Source of the DNA: Tubulanus polymorphus
Taxonomy: Eukaryota; Nemertea; Palaeonemertea; Tubulaniformes; Tubulanidae
Direction of reading: 5' to 3'
Length of the DNA: 64,000 bases
Assembly (NCBI RefSeq): GCF_964204645.1
Contig: NC_134025.1
Span: 2,113,001 to 2,177,000, forward strand
The position numbers and the translations under genes are program-made. Each line of letters starts with the position of its first letter. Position 1 is the stretch's first letter. The notes under the pieces were generated by a model. It saw only the letters and a list, made by a program, of their open reading frames with translations, was not told where the DNA came from and ran no database searches. Positions 24,801 to 39,800 of this stretch are shown piece by piece.

Positions 24801-27800
24801 AATTTGTGTTAGTTGAAATTTCTCTGTATAAAGTATAAAGAAAATGAGTTATGCATTGTTTATAAAACAGGTTTTGTTTATCTCACTTTACTTACGATGT
24901 TTTTCAAGTTTTCTTTGTCTGTCATCTATTTTTTCTTATTGTTCTTTTTAGGACAAACGCCCGGAACTACCGTTCCATCGACAACACCGGCTCCATGTGT
25001 TAAAAGAGACGGAATGAAAGACCCTCTGGTCATCTCAGCTGAAAGTATCTCAGCGAAACCTCCACTCGAGAATTCTGATGATGCCAATAAATTAAGACCA
25101 GGTGGTGCACTTTATTTACAAGTAGCAGCAAATCAAGTTGAATTGATCGTCGATCTAGACGATGATGGAGTTGAGCTCGGAGAAGTTTCCATCAATTCAC
25201 CAAACATCAACAATATCGACTATTTCGTTGTTTCCGTCAAGTCAACCGTAAACTCACCCTCATACGATAAAATAACCAAGGTATATCATAACATCGATCG
25301 TTGTACATCTAAATGTTTATTCATAAAACTGGTTTGTTATGCTCATAATATCGATCATAACATCTAATTGATATGAAATGAAATATTTTATAGACGGATG
25401 TGACAAATCCATCATCTGTTCCGAACAATGGAAAAGTTGAACCAGAGGATACTGTGCATTTGAAAGAAAATAAATTAGCCGCTAAAATCAAAGTGAAAGT
25501 TAAAAGAGCAAGTGGGTCAAATGACCCCATTGAAATACAATTGAGCATCAAAGCATGTTTCAAACCAGGTAATTTTTCAGAAAAAAAACCAAGAGTAAAA
25601 CTAATTCACATAATGAAACATACTGCATTCGACTGATTAATTCACATTTATTGATATATGTGTATATTCGGGTGATACAGAATGTTTTTTAAAAGTTCAT
25701 AAAAACCATTTTGCATTCTTTAGTATAATTAGCGAACAAAAGGATTCCTACGAATTCATTGTTTCAGCTCACGGAAAAAACAAAATGACACATTTAGCAT
25801 ATGATTTTGTTAAGATAATAGTGTACGAAATTATTCTTTCGTGATACGATACACACACATTTTTTTTCATGCCAAAATATAGCTTTTGATGATAAGTGTG
25901 TTATTTTCTTTTGGGATTTGACCTTCAAACTCCGTTAATAAGCATGCGTTATCGTATACTTTGCATATACAAAGGTCTAAAAACGGCGAATTTGTGTTAG
26001 TTGAAATTTCTCTGTATAAAGTATAAAGAAAATGAGTTATGCATTGTTTATAAAACAGGTTTTGTTTATCTCACTTTACTTACGATGTTTTTCAAGTTTT
26101 CTTTGTCTGTCATCTATTTTTTCTTATTGTTCTTTTTAGGACAAACGCCCGGAACTACCGTTCCATCGACAACACCGGCTCCATGTGTTAAAAGAGACGG
26201 AATGAAAGACCCTCTGGTCATCTCAGCTGAAAGTATCTCAGCGACACCTCCACTCGAGAATTCTGATGATGCCAATAAATTAAGACCAGGTGGTGCACTT
26301 TATTTACAAGTAGCAGCAAATCAAGTTGAATTGATCGTCGATCTAGACGATGATGGAGTTGAGCTCGGAGAAGTTTCCATCGATTCACCAAACATCAACA
26401 ATATCGACTATTTCGTAGTTTCCGTCAAGTCAACCGTAAACTCACCCTCATACGATAAAATAACCAAGGTATATCATAACATCGATCGTTGTACATCTTA
26501 ATGTTTATTCATAAAACTGGATTGTTATGCTCATAATATCGATCATAACATCTAATTGATATGAAATGAAATATTTTATAGACGGATGTGACAAATCCAT
26601 CATCTGTTCCGAACAATGGAAAAGTTGAACCAGAGGATACTGTGCATTTGAAAGAAAATAAATTTGCCGCTAAAATCAAAGTGAAAGTTAAAAGAGCAAG
26701 TGGGTCAAATGACCCCATTGAAATACAATTGAGCATCAAAGCATGTTTCAAACCAGGTAATTTTTCAGAAAAAAAAACCAAAAGTAAAACTAATTCACAT
26801 AATGAAACATACTGCATTCGACTGATTAATTCACATTTATTGATATATGTGTATATTCGGGTGATACAGGGTGTTTTTTAAAAGTTCGTTAAAAACCATT
26901 TTGCATTCTTTAGTATAATTAGCGAACAAAATGATTCCTACGAATTCATTGTTTCAGCTCACGGAGAAAACAAAATGACACATTTAGCATATGATTTTGT
27001 TAAGATAATAGTGTACGAAATTATTCTTTCGTGATACGATACACACACATTTTTTTTCATGCCAAAATATAGCTTTTGATGATAAGTGTGTTATTTTCTT
27101 TTGGGATTTGACCTTCAAACTCCGTAAATAAGCATGCGTTATCTTATACTTTGCATATACAAAGGTCTAAAAACGGCGAATTTGTGTTAGTTGAAATTTC
27201 TCTGTATAAAGTATAAAGAAAATGAGTTATGCATTGTTTATAAAACAGGTTTTGTTTATCTCACTTTACTTACGATGTTTTTCAAGTTTTCTTTGTCTGT
27301 CATCTATTTTTTCTTATTGTTCTTTTTAGGACAAACGCCCGGAACTTCCGTTCCATCGACAACACCGGCTCCATGTGTTAAAAGAGACGGAATGAAAGAC
27401 CCTCTGGTCATCTCAGCTGAAAGTATCTCAGCGACACCTCCACTCGAGAATTCTGATGATGCCAATAAATTAAGACCAGGTGGTGCACTTTATTTACAAG
27501 TAGCAGCAAATCAAGTTGAATTGATCGTCGATCTAGACGATGATGGAGTTGAGCTCGGAGAAGTTTCCATTGATTCACCAAACATCAACAATATCGACTA
27601 TTTCGTTGTTTCCGTCAAGTCAACCGTAAACTCACCCTCATACGATAAAATAACCAAGGTATATCATAACATCGATCGTTGTACATCTTAATGTTTATTC
27701 ATAAAACTGGATTGTTATGCTCATAATATCGATCATAATATCTAATTGATATGAAATGAAATATTTTATAGACGGATGTGACAAATCCATCATCGGTTCC

Positions 27801-30800
27801 GAACAATGGAAAAGTTGAACCAGAGGATACTGTGCATTTGAAAGAAAATAAATTTGCCGCTAAAATCAAAGTGAAAGTTAAAAGAGCAAGTGGGTCAAAT
27901 GACCCCATTGAAATACAATTGAGCATCAAAGCATGTTTCAAACCAGGTAATTTTTCAGAAAAAAAACCAAAAGTAAAACTAATTCACATAATGAAACATA
28001 CTGCATTCGACTGATTAATTCACATTTATTGATATATGTGTATATTCGGGTGATACAGGGTGTTTTTTAAAAGTTCATAAAAACCATTTTGCATTCTTTA
28101 GTATAATTAGCGAACAAAAGGATTCCTACGAATTCATTGTTTCAGCTCACGGAGAAAACAAAATGACACATTTAGCGTATGATTTTGTTAAGATAATAGT
28201 GTACGAAATTATTCTTTCGTGATACGATACACACACATTTTTTTTCATGCCAAAATATAGCTTTTGATGATAAGTGTGTTATTTTCTTTTGGGATTTGAC
28301 CTTCAAACTCCGTTAATAAGCATGCGTTATCGTATACTTTGCATATACAAAGGTCTAAAAACGGCGAATTTGTGTTAGTTGAAATTTCTCTGTATAAAGT
28401 ATAAAGAAAATGAGTTATGCATTGTTTATAAAACAGGTTTTGTTTATCTCACTTTACTTACGATGTTTTTCAAGTTTTCTTTGTCTGTCATCTATTTTTT
28501 CTTATTGTTCTTTTTAGGACAAACGCCCGGAACTACCGTTCCATCGACAACACCGGCTCCATGTGTTAAAAGAGACGGAATGAAAGACCCTCTGGTCATC
28601 TCAGCTGAAAGTATCTCAGCGACACCTCCACTCGAGAATTCTGATGATGCCAATAAATTAAGACCAGGTGGTGCACTTTATTTACAAGTAGCAGCAAATC
28701 AAGTTGAATTGATCGTCGATCTAGACGATGATGGAGTTGAGCTCGGAGAAGTTTCCATTGATTCACCAAACATCAACAATATCGACTATTTCGTTGTTTC
28801 CGTCAAGTCAACCGTAAACTCACCCTCATACGATAAAATAACCAAGGTATATCATAACATCGATCGTTGTACATCTTAATGTTTATTCATAAAACTGGAT
28901 TGTTATGCTCATAATATCGATCATAACATCTAATTGATATGAAATGAAATATTTTATAGACGGATGTGACAAATCCATCATCTGTTCCGAAAAATGGAAA
29001 AGTTGAACCAGAGGATACTGTGCATTTGAAAGAAAATAAATTTGCCGCTAAAATCAAAGTGAAAGTTAAAAGAGCAAGTGGGTCAAATGACCCCATTGAA
29101 ATACAATTGAGCATCAAAGCATGTTTCAAACCAGGTAATTTTTCAGAAAAAAAACCAAAAGTAAAACTAATTCACATAATGAAACATACTGCATTCGACT
29201 GATTAATTCACATTTATTGATATATGTGTATATTCGGGTGATACAGGGTGTTTTTTAAAAGTTCATAAAAACCAATTAGCATTCTTTAGTATAATTAGCG
29301 AACAAAATGATTCCTACGAATTCATTGTTTCAGCTCACGGAGAAAACAAAATGACACATTTAGCATATGATTTTGTTAAGATAATAGTGTACGAAATTTT
29401 TCTTTCGTGATACGATACACACACATTTTTTTTCATGCCAAAATATAGCTTTTGATGATAAGTGTGTTATTTTCTTTTGGGATTTGACCTTCAAACTCCG
29501 TTAATAAGCATGCGTTATCTTATACTTTGCATATACAAAGGTCTAAAAACGGCGAATTTGTGTTAGTTGAAATTTCTCTGTATAAAGTATAAAGAAAATG
29601 AGTTATGCATTGTTTATAAAACAGGTTTTGTTTGTCTCACTTTACTTACGATGTTTTTCAAGTTTTCTTTGTCTGTCATCTATTTTTTCTTATTGTTCTT
29701 TTTAGGACAAACGCCCGGAACTACCGTTCCATCGACAACACCGGCTCCATGTGTTAAAAGAGACGGAATGAAAGACCCTCTGGTCATCTCAGCTGAAAGT
29801 ATCTCAGCGACACCTCCACTCGAGAATTCTGATGATGCCAATAAATTAAGACCAGGTGGTGCACTTTATTTACAAGTAGCAGCAAATCAAGTTGAATTGA
29901 TTGTCGATCTAGACGATGATGGAGTTGAGCTCGGAGCAGTTTCCATCAATTCACCAAACATCAACAATATCGACTATTTCGTAGTTTCCGTCAAGTCAAC
30001 CGTAAACTCACCCTCATACGATAAAATAACCAAGGTATATCATAACATCGATCGTTGTACATCTTAATGTTTATTCATAAAACTGGATTGTTATGCTCAT
30101 AATATCGATCATAACATCTAATTGATATGAAATGAAATATTTTATAGACGGATGTGACAAATCCATCATCTGTTCCGAAAAATGGAAAAGTTGAACCAGA
30201 GGATACTGTGCATTTGAAAGAAAATAAATTTGCCGCTAAAATCAAAGTGAAAGTTAAAAGAGCAAGTGGGTCAAATGACCCCATTGAAATACAATTGAGC
30301 ATCAAAGCATGTTTCAAACCAGGTAATTTTTCAGAAAAAAAACCAAAAGTAAAACTAATTCACATAATGAAACATACTGCATTCGACTGATTAATTCACA
30401 TTTATTGATATATGTGTATATTCGGGTGATACAGGGTGTTTTTTAAAAGTTCATAAAAACCATTTTGCATTCTTTAGTATAATTAGCGAACAAAAGGATT
30501 CCTACGAATTCATTGTTTCGGCTCACGGAGAAAACAAAATGACACATTTAGCATATGATTTTGTTAAGATAATAGTGTACGAAATTATTCTTTCGTGATA
30601 CGATACACACACATTTTTTTTCATGCCAAAATATAGCTTTTGATGATAAGTGTGTTATTTTCTATTGGGATTTGACCTTCAAACTCCGTTAATAAGCATG
30701 CGTTATCGTATACTTTGCATATACAAAGGTCTAAAAACGGCGAATTTGTGTTAGTTGAAATTTCTCTGTATAAAGTATAAAGAAAATGAGTTATGCATTG

Positions 30801-33800
30801 TTTATAAAACAGGTTTTGTTTGTCTCACTTTACTTACGATGTTTTTCAAGTTTTCTTTGTCTGTCATCTATTTTTTCTTATTGTTCTTTTTAGGACAAAC
30901 GCCCGGAACTACCGTTCCATCGACAACACCGGCTCCATGTGTTAAAAGAGACGGAATGAAAGACCCTCTGGTCATCTCAGCTGAAAGTATCTCAGCGAAA
31001 CCTCCACTCGAGAATTCTGATGATGCCAATAAATTAAGACCAGGTGGTGCACTTTATTTACAAGTAGCAGCAAATCAAGTTGAATTGATTGTCGATCTAG
31101 ACGATGATGGAGTTGAGCTCGGAGCAGTTTCCATCGATTCACCAAACATCAACAATATCGACTATTTCGTAGTTTCCGTCAAGTCAACCGTAAACTCACC
31201 CTCATACGATAAAATAACCAAGGTATATCATAACATCGATCGTTGTACATCTTAATGTTTATTCATAAAACTGGATTGTTATGCTCATAATATCGATCAT
31301 AACATCTAATTGATATGAAATGAAATATTTTATAGACGGATGTGACAAATCCATCATCTGTTCCGAAAAATGGAAAAGTTGAACCAGAGGATACTGTGCA
31401 TTTGAAAGAAAATAAATTTGCCGCTAAAATCAAAGTGAAAGTTAAAAGAGCAAGTGGGTCAAATGACCCCATTGAAATACAATTGAGCATCAAAGCATGT
31501 TTCAAACCAGGTAATTTTTCAGAAAAAAAACCAAAAGTAAAACTAATTCACATAATGAAACATACTGCATTCGACTGATTAATTCACATTTATTGATATA
31601 TGTGTATATTCGGGTGATACAGGGTGTTTTTTAAAAGTTCATAAAAACCATTTTGCATTCTTTAGTATAATTAGCGAACAAAATGATTCCTACGAATTCA
31701 TTGTTTCAGCTCACGGAGAAAACAAAATGACACATTTAGCATATGATTTTGTTAAGATAATAGTGTACGAAATTATTCTTTCGTGATACGATACACACAC
31801 ATTTTTTTTTCATGCCAAAATATAGCTTTTGATGATAAGTGTGTTATTTTCTATTGGGATTTGACCTTCAAACTCCGTTAATAAGCATGCGTTATCGTAT
31901 ACTTTGCATATACAAAGGTCTAAAAACGGCGAATTTGTGTTAGTTGAAATTTCTCTGTATAAAGTATAAAGAAAATGAGTTATGCATTGTTTATAAAACA
32001 GGTTTTGTTTGTCTCACTTTACTTACGATGTTTTTCAAGTTTTCTTTGTCTGTCATCTATTTTTTCTTATTGTTCTTTTTAGGACAAACGCCCGGAACTA
32101 CCGTTCCATCGACAACACCGGCTCCATGTGTTAAAAGAGACGGAATGAAAGACCCTCTGGTCATCTCAGCTGAAAGTATCTCAGCGAAACCTCCACTCGA
32201 GAATTCTGATGATGCCAATAAATTAAGACCAGGTGGTGCACTTTATTTACAAGTAGCAGCAAATCAAGTTGAATTGATTGTCGATCTAGACGATGATGGA
32301 GTTGAGCTCGGAGCAGTTTCCATCAATTCACCAAACATCAACAATATCGACTATTTCGTAGTTTCCGTCAAGTCAACCGTAAACTCACCCTCATACGATA
32401 AAATAACCAAGGTATATCATAACATCGATCGTTGTACATCTTAATGTTTATTCATAAAACTGGATTGTTATGCTCATAATATCGATCATAACATCTAATT
32501 GATATGAAATGAAATATTTTATAGACGGATGTGACAAATCCATCATCTGTTCCGAAAAATGGAAAAGTTGAACCAGAGGATACTGTGCATTTGAAAGAAA
32601 ATAAATTTGCCGCTAAAATCAAAGTGAAAGTTAAAAGAGCAAGTGGGTCAAATGACCCCATTGAAATACAATTGAGCATCAAAGCATGTTTCAAACCAGG
32701 TAATTTTTCAGAAAAAAAAACAAAAGTAAAACTAATTCACATAATGAAACATACTGCATTCGACTGATTAATTCACATTTATTGACATATGTGTATATTC
32801 GGGTGATACAGGGTGCTTTTTAAAAGTTCATAAAAACCATTTTGCATTCTTTAGTATAATTAGCGAACAAAAGGATTCCTACGAATTCATTGTTTCGGCT
32901 CACGGAGAAAACAAAATGACACATTTAGCATATGATTTTGTTAAGATAATAGTGTACGAAATTATTCTTTCGTGATACGATACACACACATTTTTTTTCA
33001 TGCCAAAATATAGCTTTTGATGATAAGTGTGTTATTTTCTATTGGGATTTGACCTTCAAACTCCGTTAATAAGCATGCGTTATCGTATACTTTGCATATA
33101 CAAAGGTCTAAAAACGGCGAATTTGTGTTAGTTGAAATTTCTCTATATAAAGTATAAAGAAAATGAGTTATGCATTGTTTATAAAACAGGTTTTGTTTGT
33201 CTCACTTTACTTACGATGTTTTTCAAGTTTTCTTTGTCTGTCATCTATTTTTTCTTATTGTTCTTTTTAGGACAAACGCCCGGAACTACCGTTCCATCGA
33301 CAACACCGGCTCCATGTGTTAAAAGAGACGGAATGAAAGACCCTCTGGTCATCTCAGCTGAAAGTATCTCAGCGAAACCTCCACTCGAGAATTCTGATGA
33401 TGCCAATAAATTAAGACCAGGTGGTGCACTTTATTTACAAGTAGCAGCAAATCAAGTTGAATTGATTGTCGATCTAGACGATGATGGAGTTGAGCTCGGA
33501 GCAGTTTCCATCAATTCACCAAACATCAACAATATCGACTATTTCGTAGTTTCCGTCAAGTCAACCGTAAACTCACCCTCATACGATAAAATAACCAAGG
33601 TATATCATAACATCGATCGTTGTACATCTTAATGTTTATTCATAAAACTGGATTGTTATGCTCATAATATCGATCATAACATCTAATTGATATGAAATGA
33701 AATATTTTATAGACGGATGTGACAAATCCATCATCTGTTCCGAAAAATGGAAAAGTTGAACCAGAGGATACTGTGCATTTGAAAGAAAATAAATTTGCCG

Positions 33801-36800
33801 CTAAAATCAAAGTGAAAGTTAAAAGAGCAAGTGGGTCAAATGACCCCATTGAAATACAATTGAGCATCAAAGCATGTTTCAAACCAGGTAATTTTTCAGA
33901 AAAAAAACCAAAAGTAAAACTAATTCACATAATGAAACATACTGCATTCGACTGATTAATTCACATTTATTGATATATGTGTATATTCGGGTGATACAGG
34001 GTGTTTTTTAAAAGTTCATAAAAACCATGTGTTAAAAGAGACGGAATGAAAGACCCTCTGGTCATCTCATTGTTAAGATAATAGTGTACGAAATTATTCT
34101 TTCGTGATACGATACACACACATTTTTTTTCATGCCAAAATATAGCTTTTGATGATAAGTGTGTTATTTTCTATTGGGATTTGACCTTCAAACTCCGTTA
34201 ATAAGCATGCGTTATCGTATACTTTGCATATACAAAGGTCTAAAAACGGCGAATTTGTGTTAGTTGAAATTTCTCTGTATAAAGTATAAAGAAAATGAGT
34301 TATGCATTGTTTATAAAACAGGTTTTGTTTGTCTCACTTTACTTACGATGTTTTTCAAGTTTTCTTTGTCTGTCATCTATTTTTTCTTATTGTTCTTTTT
34401 AGGACAAACGCCCGGAACTACCGTTCCATCGACAACACCGGCTCCATGTGTTAAAAGAGACGGAATGAAAGACCCTCTGGTCATCTCAGCTGAAAGTATC
34501 TCAGCGAAACCTCCACTCGAGAATTCTGATGATGCCAATAAATTAAGACCAGGTGGTGCACTTTATTTACAAGTAGCAGCAAATCAAGTTGAATTGATTG
34601 TCGATCTAGACGATGATGGAGTTGAGCTCGGAGCAGTTTCCATCAATTCACCAAACATCAACAATATCGACTATTTCGTAGTTTCCGTCAAGTCAACCGT
34701 AAACTCACCCTCATACGATAAAATAACCAAGGTATATCATAACATCGATCGTTGTACATCTTAATGTTTATTCATAAAACTGGATTGTTATGCTCATAAT
34801 ATCGATCATAACATCTAATTGATATGAAATGAAATATTTTATAGACGGATGTGACAAATCCATCATCTGTTCCGAAAAATGGAAAAGTTGAACCAGAGGA
34901 TACTGTGCATTTGAAAGAAAATAAATTTGCCGCTAAAATCAAAGTGAAAGTTAAAAGAGCAAGTGGGTCAAATGACCCCATTGAAATACAATTGAGCATC
35001 AAAGCATGTTTCAAACCAGGTAATTTTTCAGAAAAAAAACCAAAAGTAAAACTAATTCACATAATGAAACATACTGCATTCGACTGATTAATTCACATTT
35101 ATTGACATATGTGTATATTCGGGTGATACAGGGTGCTTTTTAAAAGTTCATAAAAACCATTTTGCATTCTTTAGTATAATTAGCGAACAAAAGGATTCCT
35201 ACGAATTCATTGTTTCAGCTCACGGAGAAAACAAAATGACACATTTAGCATATGATTTTGTTAAGATAATAGTGTACGAAATTATTCTTTCGTGATACGA
35301 TACACACACATTTTTTTTCATGCCAAAATATAGCTTTTGATGATAAGTGTGTTATTTTCTATTGGGATTTGACCTTCAAACTCCGTTAATAAGCATGCGT
35401 TATCGTATACTTTGCATATACAAAGGTCTAAAAACGGCGAATTTGTGTTAGTTGAAATTTCTCTGTATAAAGTATAAAGAAAATGAGTTATGCATTGTTT
35501 ATAAAACAGGTTTTGTTTGTCTCACTTTACTTACGATGTTTTTCAAGTTTTCTTTGTCTGTCATCTATTTTTTCTTATTGTTCTTTTTAGGACAAACGCC
35601 CGGAACTACCGTTCCATCGACAACACCGGCTCCATGTGTTAAAAGAGACGGAATGAAAGACCCTCTGGTCATCTCAGCTGAAAGTATCTCAGCGAAACCT
35701 CCACTCGAGAATTCTGATGATGCCAATAAATTAAGACCAGGTGGTGCACTTTATTTACAAGTAGCAGCAAATCAAGTTGAATTGATTGTCGATCTAGACG
35801 ATGATGGAGTTGAGCTCGGAGCAGTTTCCATCAATTCACCAAACATCAACAATATCGACTATTTCGTAGTTTCCGTCAAGTCAACCGTAAACTCACCCTC
35901 ATACGATAAAATAACCAAGGTATATCATAACATCGATCGTTGTACATCTTAATGTTTATTCATAAAACTGGATTGTTATGCTCATAATATCGATCATAAC
36001 ATCTAATTGATATGAAATGAAATATTTTATAGACGGATGTGACAAATCCATCATCTGTTCCGAAAAATGGAAAAGTTGAACCAGAGGATACTGTGCATTT
36101 GAAAGAAAATAAATTTGCCGCTAAAATCAAAGTGAAAGTTAAAAGAGCAAGTGGGTCAAATGACCCCATTGAAATACAATTGAGCATCAAAGCATGTTTC
36201 AAACCAGGTAATTTTTCAGAAAAAAAACCAAAAGTAAAACTAATTCACATAATGAAACATACTGCATTCGACTGATTAATTCACATTTATTGACATATGT
36301 GTATATTCGGGTGATACAGGGTGCTTTTTAAAAGTTCATAAAAACCATTTTGCATTCTTTAGTATAATTACCGAACAAAAGGATTCCTACGAATTCATTG
36401 TTTCAGCTCACGGAGAAAACAAAATGACACATTTAGCATATGATTTTGTTAAGATAATAGTGTACGAAATTATTCTTTCGTGATACGATACACACACATT
36501 TTTTTTCATGCCAAAATATAGCTTTTGATGATAAGTGTGTTATTTTCTATTGGGATTTGACCTTCAAACTCCGTTAATAAGCATGCGTTATCTTATACTT
36601 TGCATATACAAAGGTCTAAAAACGGCGAATTTGTGTTAGTTGAAATTTCTCTGTATAAAGTATAAAGAAAATGAGTTATGCATTGTTTATAAAACAGGTT
36701 TTGTTTGTCTCACTTTACTTACGATGTTTTTCAAGTTTTCTTTGTCTGTCATCTATTTTTTCTTATTGTTCTTTTTAGGACAAACGCCCGGAACTACCGT

Positions 36801-39800
36801 TCCATCGACAACACCGGCTCCATGTGTTAAAAGAGACGGAATGAAAGACCCTCTGGTCATCTCAGCTGAAAGTATCTCAGCGACACCTCCACTCGAGAAT
36901 TCTGATGATGCCAATAAATTAAGACCAGGTGGTGCACTTTATTTACAAGTAGCAGCAAATCAAGTTGAATTGATTGTCGATCTAGACGATGATGGAGTTG
37001 AGCTCGGAGCAGTTTCCATCAATTCACCAAACATCAACAATATCGACTATTTCGTAGTTTCCGTCAAGTCAACCGTAAACTCACCCTCATACGATAAAAT
37101 AACCAAGGTATATCATAACATCGATCGTTGTACATCTTAATGTTTATTCATAAAACTGGATTGTTATGCTCATAATATCGATCATAACATCTAATTGATA
37201 TGAAATGAAATATTTTATAGACGGATGTGACAAATCCATCATCTGTTCCGAAAAATGGAAAAGTTGAACCAGAGGATACTGTGCATTTGAAAGAAAATAA
37301 ATTTGCCGCTAAAATCAAAGTGAAAGTTAAAAGAGCAAGTGGGTCAAATGACCCCATTGAAATACAATTGAGCATCAAAGCATGTTTCAAACCAGGTAAT
37401 TTTTCAGAAAAAAAAACCAAAAGTAAAACTAATTCACATAATGAAACATACTGCATTCGACTGATTAATTCACATTTATTGATATATGTGTATATTCGGG
37501 TGATACAGAATGTTTTTTAAAAGTTCATAAAAACCATTTAGCATTCTTTAGTATAATTAGCGAACAAAAGGATTCCTACGAATTCATTGTTTCAGCTCAC
37601 GGAGAAAACAAAATGACACATTTAGCATATGATTTTGTTAAGATAATAGTGTACGAAATTATTCTTTCGTGATACGATACACACACATTTTTTTTCATGC
37701 CAAAATATAGATTTTGATGATAAGCGTGTTATTTTCTTTTGGGATTTGACCTTCAAACTCTTCAGTTGAGCGGTACCTTTAGGCTGTCAATGTAATACGA
37801 TACTGGGATGACAATATGCCGTTCAGAAAATTATGCCGTTCAGAAAATAACCTTGGACTGTAGATCTGCACAAAACATCACCTACTTCTACTTAGAAGGA
37901 ATGAAAAACTAACCGCTTATTGCGGGAATAAACATATATATGACATGAATGAATAGTGATCAAACACCTGTGAAGCAATGATCAATGAAAACCAAATACA
38001 TAAACATGAAAATATATGATTTCACCTTACAAGTTCTCCTCCACTCGACTAATTTCAGTGTCTTTCGTGATTTAAGTTTGATAAAGATCATTCTCCCAGT
38101 GCTATATTGCTTCCATCATGAGAGCAGTACTAAGAGTTCTTCATTGAAATTGTGTCTAAATTTACATTGAAATAGAAGTAAAAGACGAGAAAAAATTTTA
38201 TATCGAACTAAGATCTTCAGCAACCAGAGAGTTTTTAAACCTATACCACGATATATTTTACAGTTATTTCAACAACCACTGTAGTTGTATCTACTGCATC
38301 AGGGACACTTCCAACCACATGTGCAGCTAATCAGTTTGTCTGTGATAAGTGTTTAAAACCTGACCAAAGATGCGATGGCACGGTGGACTGTATCGATGGC
38401 AGTGATGAAAGAGGATGTGGTTAGTACAGTGATTCGTTTGAATGGATGGGCCCAATTTAATCAATGATTCGTCTAACATTCCTCAAAGCTGGAGTAGACA
38501 TTTTATTTCGTTGAATTATGAAAAATTAGTAACAAATTATATATACATTTTAATCAAGGTACGACAACCACGAGTGTTACACCAGGAGTCACACCAGGAG
38601 TCACACCAGGAGCTACACCAGGAGTCACACCAGGAGCTACACCAGGAGTCACACCAGGAGTCACACCAGGAGCTACACCAGGAGTCACACCAGGAGCTAC
38701 ACCAGGAGTCACACCAGGGGCTACACCAGGAGTCACACCAGGAGCTACACCAGGAGTCACACCAGGGGCTACACCAGGAGTCACACCAGGGGCTACACCA
38801 GGAGTCACACCAGGCGCTACACCAGGAGTCACTCCAGGCGCTACACCAGGAGTCACACCAGGGGCTACACCAGGAGTCACACCAGAAGCTACACCAGGAG
38901 TCACACCAGGGGCTACACCAGGAGTCACACCAGGAGCTACACCAGGAGTCACACCAGGCGCTACACCAGGAGTCACACCAGGAGCTACACCAGGAGTCAC
39001 ACCAGGAGCTACACCAGGAGTCACACCAGGAGCTACACCAGGAGTCACACCAGGAGCTACACCAGGAGTCACACCAGGCGCTACACCAGGAGTCACACCA
39101 GGCGCTACACCAGGAGTCACACCAGGAGCTACACCAGGAGTCACACCAGGTGCTACACCAGGAGTCACACCTGGAGCTACACCAGGAGTCACACCGGGAG
39201 CTACACCAGGAGTCACACCCGGAGCTACACCAGGAGTCACACCAGGGGCTACACCAGGAGTCACACCAGGCGCTACACCAGGAGTCACACCAGGGGCTAC
39301 ACCAGGAGTCACACCAGGAGCTACACCAGGAGTCACACCAGGAGCTACACCAGGAGTCACACCAGGGGCTACACCAGGAGTCACACCAGGGGCTACACCA
39401 GGAGTCACACCAGGCGCTACACCAGGAGTCACACCAGGGGCTACACCAGGAGTCACACCAGGAGCTACACCAGGAGTCACACCCGGAGCTACACCAGGAG
39501 TCACACCAGGCGCTACACCAGGAGCTACACCAGGGGCTACACCAGGAGTCACACCGGGCGCTACACCAGGAGCCACACCAGGAGCTACACCAGGAGTCAC
39601 ACCAGGAGCTACACCAGGAGTCACACCAGGTGCTACACCAGGAGTCACACCTGGAGCTACACCAGGAGTCACACCGGGAGCTACACCAGGAGTCACACCC
39701 GGAGCTACACCAGGAGTCACACCGGGGGCTACACCAGGAGTCACACCGGGAGCTACACCAGGAGTCACACCAGGGGCTACACCAGGAGTCACACCTGGTG

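Larger units (their letters stand above)
20817..37760 (+). repeat. 1,188-bp tandem array: 14 F5/8C-like exon pairs with their introns
   Basis: The unit is exon 1 (329 nt), a 113-nt intron, exon 2 (175 nt) and a 571-nt inter-module intron. Unit starts are 1,188 bp apart except for small changes (1,190, 1,189 and 1,132). Introns are as similar as exons, including the long AT-rich inter-module stretch, so the whole unit was amplified recently or is kept homogeneous by unequal crossing-over or conversion. Each unit adds 168 in-frame residues because its outer introns are both phase 1. Homology stops at about 37760, after the words GACCTTCAAACTC. Confidence 0.95.

Noticed and set aside
21249-37140. 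Recurring 166-aa ORFs starting MKFLC/MKFLY with a hydrophobic stretch, suggesting a small secreted or membrane protein family
   Set aside because: The first about 46 residues are the translated inter-module intron and the last few read through the donor. Only the middle is coding, as exon 1 of each unit.
21757-37456. Recurring minus-strand 80- and 102-aa ORFs (MKHALMLN...)
   Set aside because: Antisense of exon 2 and its intron. Repeated only because the unit is repeated.
20817-37760. CRISPR-like array or satellite DNA
   Set aside because: The units are 1.19 kb with two spliced exons and conserved domains; there are no short repeats with unique spacers.
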